From NCBI GenBank assembly GCA_000828975.1, contig AP014683.1, forward strand, positions 1,317,520 to 1,381,519: 64,000 bases of DNA, written 5' to 3'. Within the stretch, counting starts at the first letter, position 1. Every line of letters starts with the position of its first letter. Both the position numbers and the translations under genes were made by a program. The notes under the pieces were generated by a model. It searched no databases, was not told the origin of the DNA, and saw only the letters and a list, made by a program, of their open reading frames with translations. The stretch comes from Burkholderiales bacterium GJ-E10. GTDB lineage: Bacteria > Pseudomonadota > Gammaproteobacteria > Burkholderiales > Burkholderiaceae_F. Shown here in pieces: positions 1 to 8,748 of the stretch.

Positions 1-2
1 AC

Positions 3-1811
3 ATCGACGACGACGACCTGCTCTGGACGATCGACGAAATCCGCGCGGCCTACGCAGACGATCTGGCCGCCGTGTGCGACAGCACGGCCGACGATTGCCG
101 GCGCAAGGGGCGGTTCAAGAGCAATCCGGTCTACCACGTCGCGATCAACTGGCAGGAAGGCGAGCACCCGACCGCGAAGCAGGCCGAGCACGCCTGCCGG
201 TACATCATGCGCGAGCTGGGGTTTGCCGAGCACCAGGCGGCCTGGGCGATCCACCGGAACACCGACAACGACCACGTGCACCTGGTCGTCAATCGCGTGC
301 ACCCGGTGAAGCACATTGCGATCGACCCGCCGTTCAAGATGGACTACTTCATCCTGGACCGGTCCATGCGGGAGCTGGAACTGGAATTCGGCTACGGGCG
401 GGCGAACGGTCCGTACATCACCCTGGATTCGCCGGACGGTCCGAAGATCGTGCGCATGAGCCGGGCGGAACGCCGGCAGCGGGGGTTGCTGAAAGAGGAT
501 GGACCCCGAATCAGCGAGCGCGCGCGGCGGGCGGAAATCAATCTCGGGAGCGAGCAGTCCTTCCAGTCCTGGGTAGCGGCCGCGCCGGCGCGCGATCTGA
601 AGGAAGTCCTGGAGAAGCCGGGTTGCACTTGGGCCGAGGCGCAAGCGGCGCTGGCCCGGCACGGTGTCGCGATCCAGGCCAAGGGATCCGGGATGGTCGT
701 GACCACCACGCTCAAGGATGGGCGGGTGCTGGCGGCCAAGGCTTCTCAACTCGGCCGCTGGGCTTCGAAGGCGGAACTGGAAAAACGCCTGGGCGCCTTC
801 GTTGTCGCGGAGCCGGCGGGCGGATTGCCGCCGGTCTATGCCGAGCACATCGAGTCGGCGCTGCGCGGACGGCCGACCCGGAAAAGCCGGCAAGCGGTTC
901 CCGGAGCGGATCTCGGTTCGGATCATGAGAAACCAGAAGCCGACGAACAGAAGCGCGACCCCGATCAGCGGGCGATTCGCCGGCAGCAGCGCGCCGATGC
1001 GCGTGTTGCGCTGGGGCAGCGGTTCAAGGCCGAGCAGGAGCAAGCCACGCAGGACAGGGTCCGCTGGCGAGCCGAACTGCGCGAGCAGCATCGGCGGGAG
1101 CGAGAGGCGCTGCAGGCGAAGCACCGGCAAGCCCGGGCGCAGGCCTACGCCGCGGCGCGCCGCAACGGACAGCCGGTTGCCGTGGCGCAGTCGCTGTGGG
1201 CCTGGCAGGCGGCCAAAGAGCGCGAAGCCCTGCAGAAGCGCCAAGCCGAGGAACGCAAGGCGCTCACGGCGGGGGGATCCCGGCCGGAAGTCTGGCGCAA
1301 GTGGCTCGAGCGGCAGGCCGAGTTGGGGGACGAAGCCGCCCAGGCGGCGCTGCGCGGCATCCGGTACCGGGAGCAGCGCAAGAAGAATCAGGAGATCGAC
1401 GGCATCGAGGGGGAAGAGGTCGATCCTTTGGGCAAGCTCACCGTGGCCGCGCTGCACGCGGAAGTCGATCGCAAGCGGCAATTGGTCATATATAGAGGGA
1501 GCGACGGGAAGGAGAAGTTCGTCGACACCGGGCCGCGGATCGAGATGCGGGACCGGAGCGCCGACACGCTGGAGGCGGCGCTGCGCGTTGCTGCGCAGAA
1601 GTACGGTGGGTCGATCACGATCACGGGAAGCGGAGAGTTCCGGGAGCGGGCAGCGCGGGAAGCCGCCAGGCTCGGCATCCGGGTGATCGATGCCGATCTG
1701 CAGGCGGTCGTTCGGAGCGAGCGCGAACCGCAACGGCAACCGCAACCCGACCCCAGTGCTCCGCAGATCGGGAAACGCCGGACTGCGCGCAAGCGTGATC
1801 TGGAGCGGTGA
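3..1811 (+). CDS. traI: Conjugative relaxase, TraI/MobA(P) type, 5'-truncated by window edge
   Basis: The reading frame is open from base 3, so the true start lies outside the window and the motif carrying the catalytic tyrosine is missing. About nt 250-290 encodes a histidine-rich motif (H-x3-D-x2-H-x-H) typical of MOBP relaxases, which nick oriT and pilot the strand through the type IV secretion system. A long charged, probably coiled-coil segment follows (about nt 880-1400). The last 110 residues (about nt 1450-1750) resemble the LPD7 domain found at the C-terminus of many TraI-like and polyvalent proteins, and the same domain recurs in the 5111-8545 protein. The family assignment is firm; the domain label is from memory of the family. 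Confidence 0.9.
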   Translation: MDDDDLLWTIDEIRAAYADDLAAVCDSTADDCRRKGRFKSNPVYHVAINWQEGEHPTAKQAEHACRYIMRELGFAEHQAAWAIHRNTDNDHVHLVVNRVHPVKHIAIDPPFKMDYFILDRSMRELELEFGYGRANGPYITLDSPDGPKIVRMSRAERRQRGLLKEDGPRISERARRAEINLGSEQSFQSWVAAAPARDLKEVLEKPGCTWAEAQAALARHGVAIQAKGSGMVVTTTLKDGRVLAAKASQLGRWASKAELEKRLGAFVVAEPAGGLPPVYAEHIESALRGRPTRKSRQAVPGADLGSDHEKPEADEQKRDPDQRAIRRQQRADARVALGQRFKAEQEQATQDRVRWRAELREQHRREREALQAKHRQARAQAYAAARRNGQPVAVAQSLWAWQAAKEREALQKRQAEERKALTAGGSRPEVWRKWLERQAELGDEAAQAALRGIRYREQRKKNQEIDGIEGEEVDPLGKLTVAALHAEVDRKRQLVIYRGSDGKEKFVDTGPRIEMRDRSADTLEAALRVAAQKYGGSITITGSGEFRERAAREAARLGIRVIDADLQAVVRSEREPQRQPQPDPSAPQIGKRRTARKRDLER

Positions 1812-2501
1812 GGCGTCCGCTCCCTGGGTTGCCCGGTTTCAACACGGGCACAGCCGGTGCCGATCCGGATGTTTTCCGGATGACTCCGGAAAAGTTTTGG
1901 GTGGATCCGGACGGTTCCGGTTGGAATCCGGAACGGCTCTGATGCACGAAAATCGTACAAGGTACGGGAACGGTGTCACGTTTTCGCTGCGCTCCCAACG
2001 TGCTCCGTTCCCACTTGGTCAGGCTCCGCCCGACACCCGAAGAGCGGGCGCGCCGGCGCGAACGTCCGCCGACATCCGGCGCACCTCCGCGCACCCTGCG
2101 CGCACCCCGGCTCTGCTCCGCGGTTCCCTTGTCGCATCCGCCGCCGTGCCATGCTGGTCCGGTCTGCAGCGGGCACCTTTCACGTCTGGCGCTGGGCGCA
2201 CGGGGGGCTATGCTTCGTCGACCCACCTCGTTGCTGCGTTGCGTCATCAGGGTCTGCTGACCTCGGGAAGCCGACGCCTGGGTGGCCGCTTCACTTTGGG
2301 CTTCGGTGGCCGGTTCCGGCCACTTCCCGACATCGGGTCGCGCAGGTAGCCTGCCTGAAAGCTGACCTTCCGGAAACGGTGCAGCGCATCGCGACTAGAC
2401 AGCGTCTGGCAAGCCTCTAATACAGCATGGGGAGCCGCGGCCATTCGACCAATCTGCAGTCCGGCAACCCTGTTTGCTATTCTCCGGCAAAGGAGAAGGG
2501 A
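1812..2501. other. 690-bp non-coding region after the relaxase; possible regulatory or oriT region
   Basis: No convincing gene is visible. Between 1862 and 1937 the hexamer TCCGGA or close variants occurs about seven times in 75 bp. A perfect 8-bp inverted repeat (GTGGCCGG, 2-nt centre, CCGGCCAC) lies at 2306-2323 without a T-run. A run of short open frames here looks like G+C-driven noise. An oriT or a regulator-binding array is possible but not shown. Confidence 0.4.
1862..1937. repeat. Cluster of TCCGGA-type short repeats
   Basis: TCCGG-core hexamers occur at irregular spacing on both sides of AAAAGTTTTGGG. Each core is palindromic (TCCGGA). The density far exceeds that of the surrounding bases, which suggests protein-binding sites, although the spacing is not regular enough to call them iterons. 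Confidence 0.45.
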
Positions 2502-3188
2502 ATGCAGCGTAGCCGATTCGAAATTTGCCGGGTTTCAGGAATGCCTGTGTCAGACGGCGATCTTCTCGCAGATCTTCGGAATACTGCGGATCTGATCGGC
2601 AAAAAGACGGTCACGGAGAAGGAATATCGCCAACATGGAAAGTTCGACGACACCACATTGAGGAGGCGCTTCGGTAGTTGGAATCACGCTCTCAACGCCG
2701 CTGGTCTGACGCTTTCAAATGAGGTGGAAATTTCCGATGAGCGGCTGTTCGACAATCTGCTTGTGCTCTGGCAACATTTTGGTCGTCAGCCGCGCCGCAG
2801 CGAACTCGCGGTCGCACCATCGAGGATTTCGCAGTCACCGTACAACCGGCGGTTCGGCTCTTGGTCGAATGCACTTGCCGCGTTTGTGCAGTACGCGAAC
2901 GCAAGCGATGCCGACGCCTCCGGAGACCAGAAAGATCTCGCGCGCAAGCCCGCTACAGGGCGAGATCCTTCGCTGCGCCTTCGTTGGCATGTCTTACAGA
3001 GAGATCGCTTCAAATGCTGCGCGTGTGGCGCTAGCCCCGCGATCACTCCCGGCGTCGAACTCCACGTAGACCATATCGTTCCCTGGAGTAAAGGGGGGGA
3101 AACCACAATCGCCAATTTGCAAACGCTTTGTTCTAGCTGCAATCTTGGCAAGTCGAATTTAGCGCCGAGCCACGAACAATCTCAATGA
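2502..3188 (+). CDS. HNH endonuclease with two N-terminal HNH-associated repeats
   Basis: The ATG at 2502 follows AAAGGAGAAGGGA, a strong ribosome site, and is preferred over the in-frame ATG at 2427. The 228-residue protein has two tandem repeats, each ending in RRFGSWN/S-x-AL (about nt 2550-2710 and 2735-2890), like the repeats seen beside homing-type HNH nucleases. A C-terminal HNH domain (about nt 2970-3165) has CxxC, HVDHIVPWSKGG, an Asn and a second CxxC, so the metal and catalytic residues are present. Its stop overlaps the next start (ATGA), implying translational coupling. Base composition is visibly lower in G+C than the flanking conjugation genes, which marks it as cargo. It may be a defence or homing nuclease. 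Confidence 0.85.
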   Translation: MQRSRFEICRVSGMPVSDGDLLADLRNTADLIGKKTVTEKEYRQHGKFDDTTLRRRFGSWNHALNAAGLTLSNEVEISDERLFDNLLVLWQHFGRQPRRSELAVAPSRISQSPYNRRFGSWSNALAAFVQYANASDADASGDQKDLARKPATGRDPSLRLRWHVLQRDRFKCCACGASPAITPGVELHVDHIVPWSKGGETTIANLQTLCSSCNLGKSNLAPSHEQSQ

Positions 3189-3808
3189 AGCGCCGGGAAT
3201 GCGACCGCTATGGAAACCCGTCTTCGATACCTGTACAAATAGCACGCATGTCGAGCCTTCAAATATTCCTGCGTCAGGTCCGCAATCGATCTCGTGAGCA
3301 TCGCCAGGCCATGCTCCTCGCGAGAGCGGGTCTGGCCGGGCAGATGATTTCAGTTTTGCGGCAAGAGCTGGACTCGATGGTGCGCATCATCTACTTGCTT
3401 TCACAAGGACAAGAGCGTCGTGAACTGCTTATCGAATTGTCCGTTAGCGGCGAAAGATGGTCGCAGGACAGTTCGCGAGCGAAAGTGACAGATCTAGAAA
3501 TGGTTGAACTCGCGCAATCGCTGCAGGGCTGGACGCGATCTGTCTACAAATTCGGTTGCGCGTTCATACATCTGTCCAGCCTTCACGATTACAACGATAG
3601 AGATCCGCTTGCACAGCTTCCCACCCAAGAGCGTAGCGACATTCTCGAACACTGCCGCCACTACCATGGCGGTCCGTCCGCCGACAATTCGAGATTCGCC
3701 GACCTCATTCCGTTTCTGCCTAGTGTCTTTGAAAAGATAGCCAGCAATCTCGAGTGTTACCTCGAGGCCTTGGAATCAAGGGAGCTTCGCAGTGCCAACG
3801 AAATCTAG
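3185..3808 (+). CDS. Unrecognised helical protein coupled to the HNH nuclease
   Basis: I do not recognise this 207-residue protein. It starts at an ATG overlapping the stop of the HNH gene (ATGA), with an internal ATG at 3248 as an alternative. The sequence looks all-alpha, with a hydrophobic segment around nt 3340-3420 and a conserved-looking stretch YKFGCAFIHLSS at about nt 3545-3580. It has no signal peptide or obvious enzyme motif. The overlap and the shared lower G+C content say that it travels with the nuclease, perhaps as a partner or immunity protein. Confidence 0.6.
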   Translation: MKRRECDRYGNPSSIPVQIARMSSLQIFLRQVRNRSREHRQAMLLARAGLAGQMISVLRQELDSMVRIIYLLSQGQERRELLIELSVSGERWSQDSSRAKVTDLEMVELAQSLQGWTRSVYKFGCAFIHLSSLHDYNDRDPLAQLPTQERSDILEHCRHYHGGPSADNSRFADLIPFLPSVFEKIASNLECYLEALESRELRSANEI

Positions 3809-4055
3809 CTCGCGACACTTCAGCAGCACTTTCGGAGATTAAGGCGTTGCAAGGCGGGGCAATTTGTTTGCAGCGACATCACCCGAGAGCGGACCATCGC
3901 GACAGTCGCCTGTGGGTCGTTACCGCCTGTCCAGGGCGGGGTGGTTCGGGTGACAGCTGTGCCCGCGAAGCGGAATCTTGAAGTACCGGCATTTGCCGCG
4001 CGGCGCTTCGTGAATTCCAAGAATTCGGCCGGGTAGCTTCCACCCGCTGCCCGTC

Positions 4056-4115
4056 GCGGGCCCACCGCGCAGAGGAGTCTCCGTAGACGGCCCGATCCCG
4101 GGTCGTGACGGAGAC
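4056..4115 (+). promoter_or_regulatory. Recurrent leader element, copy A (before trbB)
   Basis: The motif GCGGGCCCACCGCGCAGAG (4056-4074) is followed by a long-loop hairpin with perfect 8-bp arms GTCTCCGT (4077-4084) and ACGGAGAC (4108-4115), then the ATG at 4121. The same motif stands before the genes at 5111, 8623, 13390 and 19925. The remainder of 3809-4055 shows no gene. Confidence 0.6.
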
Positions 4116-4120
4116 CCGGA

Positions 4121-5074
4121 ATGTCTGCACCGCAATCCCAGACGCACGCCCGGCAGGCCGAGGCGTTGCGCCGGGCGATGGGGCCGGAAATCCTCATCCC
4201 ACTTGCCGACCCCCAGGTCGTCGAGATCATGCTCAACCCGGACGGCAACCTGTGGGTGGACCGGCTCGGCGCCGGCATGACCTGCACCGGCCGCATCGAT
4301 CCGGTCCGGGCGCTCACCATCGTCAACACCGTCGCGGCGATGCTCGAAACGGTGGTCACGGCGGAGCGGCCGATCCTCGAGTGCGAACTGCCGCTGGACG
4401 GATCCCGCTTCGAAGCGCTGATCCCGCCGCTCGTGGAGCACGCGAGCTTCGCGCTGCGCAAGAAGGCCACCCTGGTGTTCACCCTGGAGGACTACGTCGT
4501 CAAGGGGATCATGGGCGCCGCGCAGCGCAAGGCGATCGAGGAGGCCGTTGCCGGCCGGCAGAACGTCCTGGTCTGCGGCGGCACCGGCACCGGCAAGACG
4601 ACGCTCGCCAACGCCATCCTCGATTGCGTGGCGCGGGTTGATTCCGATCACCGGGTGGTGGTGATCGAGGACACCCGCGAGCTGCAGGTCAATGCCGAGA
4701 ACGTCGTATTCCTGCGCACGTCGGACAACACCGACATGACCAGGCTTTTGCGCGCCACGATGCGCCTGCGGCCGGACCGCATCGTCGTGGGGGAGGTGCG
4801 CGACGGCTCGGCGCTGGCGCTGCTCAAGGCGTGGAACACCGGGCACCCGGGCGGGGTGGGCACGGTGCACGCCAACGACGCGAGTGCCGCGCTCATCCGG
4901 ATCGGGCAACTCATTCAGGAGGCGGGGGTTCCGCCCAATCCGGAGCTCATCGCCGAGGCGGTAAACGTGGTCGTGTCGATCAAGCGCACGACGACGGGCC
5001 GCCGGGTGGAGGAGGTTGCCGCGGTCCGCGGCTGGTCGGCGGGCGGAGGGTTTCATATCGAGCGCATGGCCTGA
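4121..5074 (+). CDS. trbB: Conjugal transfer ATPase TrbB (VirB11 family)
   Basis: This is a 317-residue hexameric secretion ATPase of the VirB11/TrbB family, which works at the inner-membrane base of the type IV secretion system in pilus assembly and DNA transfer. The Walker A motif GGTGTGKTT lies near residue 153, followed by an Asp box (VVIEDTREL), a Walker B-like RPDRIVVGEVR, and a His box with GHPGGVGTVHAND. The length is normal for the family. The start codon follows leader copy A directly. A strong ribosome site is not obvious (ACCCGGA). Confidence 0.95.
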   Translation: MSAPQSQTHARQAEALRRAMGPEILIPLADPQVVEIMLNPDGNLWVDRLGAGMTCTGRIDPVRALTIVNTVAAMLETVVTAERPILECELPLDGSRFEALIPPLVEHASFALRKKATLVFTLEDYVVKGIMGAAQRKAIEEAVAGRQNVLVCGGTGTGKTTLANAILDCVARVDSDHRVVVIEDTRELQVNAENVVFLRTSDNTDMTRLLRATMRLRPDRIVVGEVRDGSALALLKAWNTGHPGGVGTVHANDASAALIRIGQLIQEAGVPPNPELIAEAVNVVVSIKRTTTGRRVEEVAAVRGWSAGGGFHIERMA

Positions 5075-5084
5075 TGGCCTGACC

Positions 5085-5104
5085 GCGGGCCCACTCTGCG
5101 GAGT
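5085..5104 (+). promoter_or_regulatory. Recurrent leader element, copy B (short)
   Basis: GCGGGCCCACTCTGCGGAGT lies 6 bases before the ATG at 5111. It keeps the GCGGGCCCAC core and can form an ACTC/GAGT stem over TGCG, but lacks the separate downstream hairpin found in the other copies. Confidence 0.5.
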
Positions 5105-5110
5105 CCGGGC

Positions 5111-8100
5111 ATGGACCACGACGACTTTCTCGAATTCGCGCGCCGGCTCGGCGTGCACATCGCCTCCGATCACCTGATCGCGGACGGCCGGATCCACCGC
5201 GCCGATGTCGACGCCGACCGGTCTGGCAAGAACGATGCGGCCTACCTGCTGCGGGAGGACGGCAGCGGCTGGGTGACGAATTTCAAGGCGAGCGGCAAGC
5301 CGGAGTACTTCCGGCGCGGCGAGCAGAAGGACCTCACTCCGGAGGAACTGGCGGCGCTCGCCGCGCAGCGCGAAGCGCGGCAGGCCGAGCAGATCGAGCG
5401 CAACCGCCTGGCGGTGGTGGACAGCGTCGAGCAGTGGGAGGCCTCGCGCGAGCCGAAGGATTTTCCGTACCTGTGCGAGCCCAGGCTCGATCCGGCCGGA
5501 CTGCGGCAGTGCCGCGGGCGGCTACTGGTTCCGGTTCTGCGGTTTGACCAAGGCGGGGAACTGGGCTGGGCCGGGATGCAGCGCATCGAGCCTGCGCCGG
5601 CGGGAACGTCGCCGGAGAAGCGCTTCGTTCCCGGCACGGCGACCTCGGGATCGTTCGCGGTGATCCCGATACAGGGTTCCGGTGTGGAGTCTCCGCTCGA
5701 CAGCTTCGATGCGGTTCGCAACGCCCCGCGGGTGGTGTTCTGCGAGGGCGTGGGGACGGCGCTTGCGATTCACCAGGCAACGGGCCTGCCGGTGATCGCG
5801 GCGCTATCCGCGCAGAACCTGCCGGAGGTGGCGCGGGCGCTGCACGACAAGCTGCGCGGCCAGGTCGTGGTCTATGCCGACAACGACGGCGAGCGGGCGG
5901 GATACAAGGGACAGGTCTATGCGGTGCGCACGGCGCGGGTCATGGGTTCCGCCCGCACGCGGATCGCGTTGCCGGAGCGGGCAGGGGGCATGACGCCGCC
6001 CGGGTACGACGCGCGCGACCAGCTGCGCGACGGGCCTCCCGGCGCGATCGCGGCGACGATCGAAAAGGCGCTGCGAGCGGAGCAGCTCGAGCGGCGGATC
6101 CCGGAGCGGTTTCGCGAATCGACGAGCAAAAGCACCCCAAGCGTCAAAAGCGAAAACGAGTTCGTTCGTTCGCCGACGGGCGCCGCGGAGTTCGGAGAAA
6201 TTGGACAGACCGTTGCCAAGGTCATAGGGAGGCAGGCTGGCTTGATTCGTCTGCGCCGCCGCGACCTTGAACACATCGAGCAGCGCCACGGATCCGAGAT
6301 CCGAATGGTCGGATTCCGCGATGCTGCGGAATTTGTCGCATCCACGCTCGATCGAGGCAATGCGATCTATCAAGGAACCCGTGGGGCGTTGATCGTTTCA
6401 GATCAAAACAGCAGGCCCAACCGCGCCGCCGTACTGGTTCTTCAACCAGCCGTTGACGCGGGCGGCGACTACTACGCCGTTACCACTGCACTGCCTGTGC
6501 GCCCGATGTATTTGCACAACAAGAAGTTGCTCCTCTCGCGTGACGGACCGATCACGCGTCGTTCCCGAGGGAACGAGCCCTTTAGCCCTGGGCGAGGAGC
6601 TGCGCCCACTATAGAGCAAGCGGAATCCGCGAACAAGCGATCTTTGCACGAGGAAGGTGCCCAGCAATTCCACTCCCGGCCGGCCAGTCATCGCGAAGCC
6701 GCGATGGGCGCGGCCGGCCCCACCCCCGACCAGGAGAAACGTCGTATGGAACCGTCGCAGGAAACCCCAAGCCAGGAACTTGCCCGCACCACGGCCGCCT
6801 TCAATCGCGAGTCCGATCCGCAGAAGCGGCAGGAATTGCGGGAACGCATCGAGGCGCTGCGCGCGCAGATCAAGCAGGCGCAGCCGCAGGACCGCACGCC
6901 GCCCGCCGGCGCGCGCGAGGCTTCTCCGCCGCAAACTCCGGACAACGGGCAGGCTGCCCCCGCGCCGGCGGAGCCTCCCCGGGCGGAGGGCGCGCAACCC
7001 GATCCGTTCGCCGAGATGAATCGCGCGGCCGAAGATGTGCAGAAGACCCCGCCCGTTGCCGCGCAGGCGGTCGCCGGCGAAACCCCGGAGGAGAAACTGC
7101 TGCGGCAGTACCGGGAAGCGACGGCGCCGCAGCGCGAGGCGCGCGCCAAGGCGCTGCGCGAACTCGATGGCCAGCACCGGGAGGAGCAGGGGGCGCTGTT
7201 CGACGCGCTGGGGCAGCTTCGATTGGAGAAGGAGCGCGAGCTTGCGCCCATGGCTGAGGAGCACCGCAAGTCGCTGATCGCGCTCGAGGTCGCCAAGCGG
7301 GTCGAGGCGCTGCACAAGACGCAGGCCGGGAAGCGCAAGGATCTCGCGGCGCGGCTGCTGCCGGTGCCGAGCCTGCGCAACTTTCTCGAAGCGCGCGCCG
7401 GATCCGATCCGGTTGCCGCCCGCATGCTCGAGGAGGAAGTGCGCCGCGGCCCCCAGGCGGAATCGATCCGCGGCCGGCGCACGGGCGAGCACGAACCGGT
7501 CACGCTCGAAGGCCTGACGTGGGAGGTCGATACGTCCGACCCGAAGGCCAAGGCGGTGCACTACGCGCGCGACGGCGAGCGGGTGATGAGCGACCGGGGC
7601 GAGCGGCTCGATCTTTACAAGGTCGAGGACCGGGAGATCGAAGCCGCGCTGCGGCTGGCCGAGCAGAAGTACGACATGGAAGCGGGTCTGGTGCTGACCG
7701 GCAGCCGAGAGTTTCAGAGCCGGGCGGCCGAAATCGCCGGGCGCATCGGGGTCAAGGTTCGGAACGAGGAACTGCAGGCGGCCTGGCAGGCCGGGCGGCA
7801 GCAGGCGATGCAGGAGGAAGGGCAGGGCGAGGAGCGGCATCTGCCGGCGGGCGGCATCGAGCCTGGGCGCAGTTCTGCCCCGGATCTGGACAAGGCTTCG
7901 CAGCAGCACCTTCTTGCCGAGGGGGTGCTGGCGCGGCTGCAACCGGCGGCTTGGAGCGCGCTGGAGAAGGCGGGGCAGCGCCAAGCGTTGAGTCCGCAGG
8001 AGCGCGAACTGCTCCAGCGCGACAGCCACGCCGATCTGGTCGACGGCGAGGATCGCTTGACGCCGCTGGGCGAGGTGGTGCATGCCCGCATGCAGGCGCG

Positions 8101-8545
8101 GATTGAAGCCGAGCGCGAGCAGTTCCAGCAGCAGCTGCGCGGCCGCAACGTCGATGAGGAGATGGAGCGGCGCAAGCGCGAGGAGGCCGCGCACGGCAAG
8201 GCCGAGGTCTCCTCGGAGCGCCGGCAGGAGCGGATCGACGAGCAGGAAACATCCGTGGAATCCGAGCTTGCGCGGATCTACGCCGCGCACGGCCTTTCTG
8301 TGGTCAAGAACGGGGATCTTGCGGCCGCCGGCGCCGAATTGGACAGCGCATCGGCGGACGCCTGGGTGGTGGCCCAGGACACGAGCCGTCCCGAGAGCAC
8401 GGAACTCGCGCGTCGTTTGCCCGAATCCTTCGAATCGGAGCAGGACTTCGTCGCGGCGATCCGCGCCGAGGAAGAACGCCAGATCGAATCTCCCCAGCGC
8501 GCGCCGATGCGCGCCCGGTCCCGGGATCCGGAAGTCGATCGCTGA
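5111..8545 (+). CDS. Polyvalent conjugation protein: Toprim, nuclease-like insert and LPD7 domain
   Basis: This 1144-residue protein starts with a primase-like segment (residues about 1-110) and a Toprim fold (about 200-300; VVFCEGVGTAL and VVVYADNDGERAG supply the acidic residues). Residues about 360-480 contain LRRRDLEHIEQRHG and a short beta-rich segment, resembling the barnase/EndoU/RelE-like nuclease inserts (PBECR type) of polyvalent proteins. A Pro/Ala-rich linker and charged helices lead to an LPD7-type domain (about 795-895), also found at the relaxase C-terminus. The C-terminal 250 residues are charged and unassigned. By analogy with RP4 TraC primases it may be passed to the recipient to start complementary-strand synthesis and interfere with host RNA. 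The Toprim call is firm; the nuclease call is moderate. Confidence 0.75.
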   Translation: MDHDDFLEFARRLGVHIASDHLIADGRIHRADVDADRSGKNDAAYLLREDGSGWVTNFKASGKPEYFRRGEQKDLTPEELAALAAQREARQAEQIERNRLAVVDSVEQWEASREPKDFPYLCEPRLDPAGLRQCRGRLLVPVLRFDQGGELGWAGMQRIEPAPAGTSPEKRFVPGTATSGSFAVIPIQGSGVESPLDSFDAVRNAPRVVFCEGVGTALAIHQATGLPVIAALSAQNLPEVARALHDKLRGQVVVYADNDGERAGYKGQVYAVRTARVMGSARTRIALPERAGGMTPPGYDARDQLRDGPPGAIAATIEKALRAEQLERRIPERFRESTSKSTPSVKSENEFVRSPTGAAEFGEIGQTVAKVIGRQAGLIRLRRRDLEHIEQRHGSEIRMVGFRDAAEFVASTLDRGNAIYQGTRGALIVSDQNSRPNRAAVLVLQPAVDAGGDYYAVTTALPVRPMYLHNKKLLLSRDGPITRRSRGNEPFSPGRGAAPTIEQAESANKRSLHEEGAQQFHSRPASHREAAMGAAGPTPDQEKRRMEPSQETPSQELARTTAAFNRESDPQKRQELRERIEALRAQIKQAQPQDRTPPAGAREASPPQTPDNGQAAPAPAEPPRAEGAQPDPFAEMNRAAEDVQKTPPVAAQAVAGETPEEKLLRQYREATAPQREARAKALRELDGQHREEQGALFDALGQLRLEKERELAPMAEEHRKSLIALEVAKRVEALHKTQAGKRKDLAARLLPVPSLRNFLEARAGSDPVAARMLEEEVRRGPQAESIRGRRTGEHEPVTLEGLTWEVDTSDPKAKAVHYARDGERVMSDRGERLDLYKVEDREIEAALRLAEQKYDMEAGLVLTGSREFQSRAAEIAGRIGVKVRNEELQAAWQAGRQQAMQEEGQGEERHLPAGGIEPGRSSAPDLDKASQQHLLAEGVLARLQPAAWSALEKAGQRQALSPQERELLQRDSHADLVDGEDRLTPLGEVVHARMQARIEAEREQFQQQLRGRNVDEEMERRKREEAAHGKAEVSSERRQERIDEQETSVESELARIYAAHGLSVVKNGDLAAAGAELDSASADAWVVAQDTSRPESTELARRLPESFESEQDFVAAIRAEEERQIESPQRAPMRARSRDPEVDR

Positions 8546-8550
8546 GGAGG

Positions 8551-8599
8551 GCGGGGCCCACCTCGCAGAGTGGATACAGGAGCCGGACGGTCCGGCTCC
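8551..8599 (+). promoter_or_regulatory. Recurrent leader element, copy C
   Basis: GCGGGGCCCACCTCGCAGAG then TGG (8551-8573) is followed by perfect arms GGAGCCGG (8579-8586) and CCGGCTCC (8592-8599) around a 5-nt loop. A good ribosome site (TCTGGAGG) and the ATG at 8623 follow. Confidence 0.65.
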
Positions 8600-8622
8600 G
8601 AGACTCTCTGGAGGTCGTGATC

Positions 8623-8748
8623 ATGGAGAACTTGATTCCGCAGGTAGCCGAGGAGGCTGAATTCGCCGTCCTCGAAGCGCCGGATCGCAAGACGGCGCAG
8701 GAGGAATTTGGGGCGGAGTTCGAAGACGAGCAGGTGCGCCATGGATGA
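8623..8748 (+). CDS. Small acidic 41-residue protein before the ArdC-like gene
   Basis: This short frame begins at an ATG 6 bases after a strong TCTGGAGG ribosome site, directly downstream of leader copy C. It encodes MENLIPQVAEEAEF and then a run rich in Glu and Asp. It ends 8 bases inside the next gene, so it may couple translation to the ArdC-like protein. The strongly acidic character resembles small DNA-mimic or regulatory peptides, but I do not recognise the sequence. Support comes from the leader, the ribosome site and the overlap. Confidence 0.55.
   Translation: MENLIPQVAEEAEFAVLEAPDRKTAQEEFGAEFEDEQVRHG

Noticed and set aside
3809-4055. Possible small genes between the HNH partner and trbB
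   Set aside because: No frame has a ribosome site or a recognisable sequence, and the frames overlap leader copy A.
6398-8290. A long minus-strand open frame opposite the polyvalent protein gene
   Set aside because: It is a G+C-driven shadow, with composition dominated by Arg, Leu and Ala and no domain. Similar shadows occur opposite traG and trbE.
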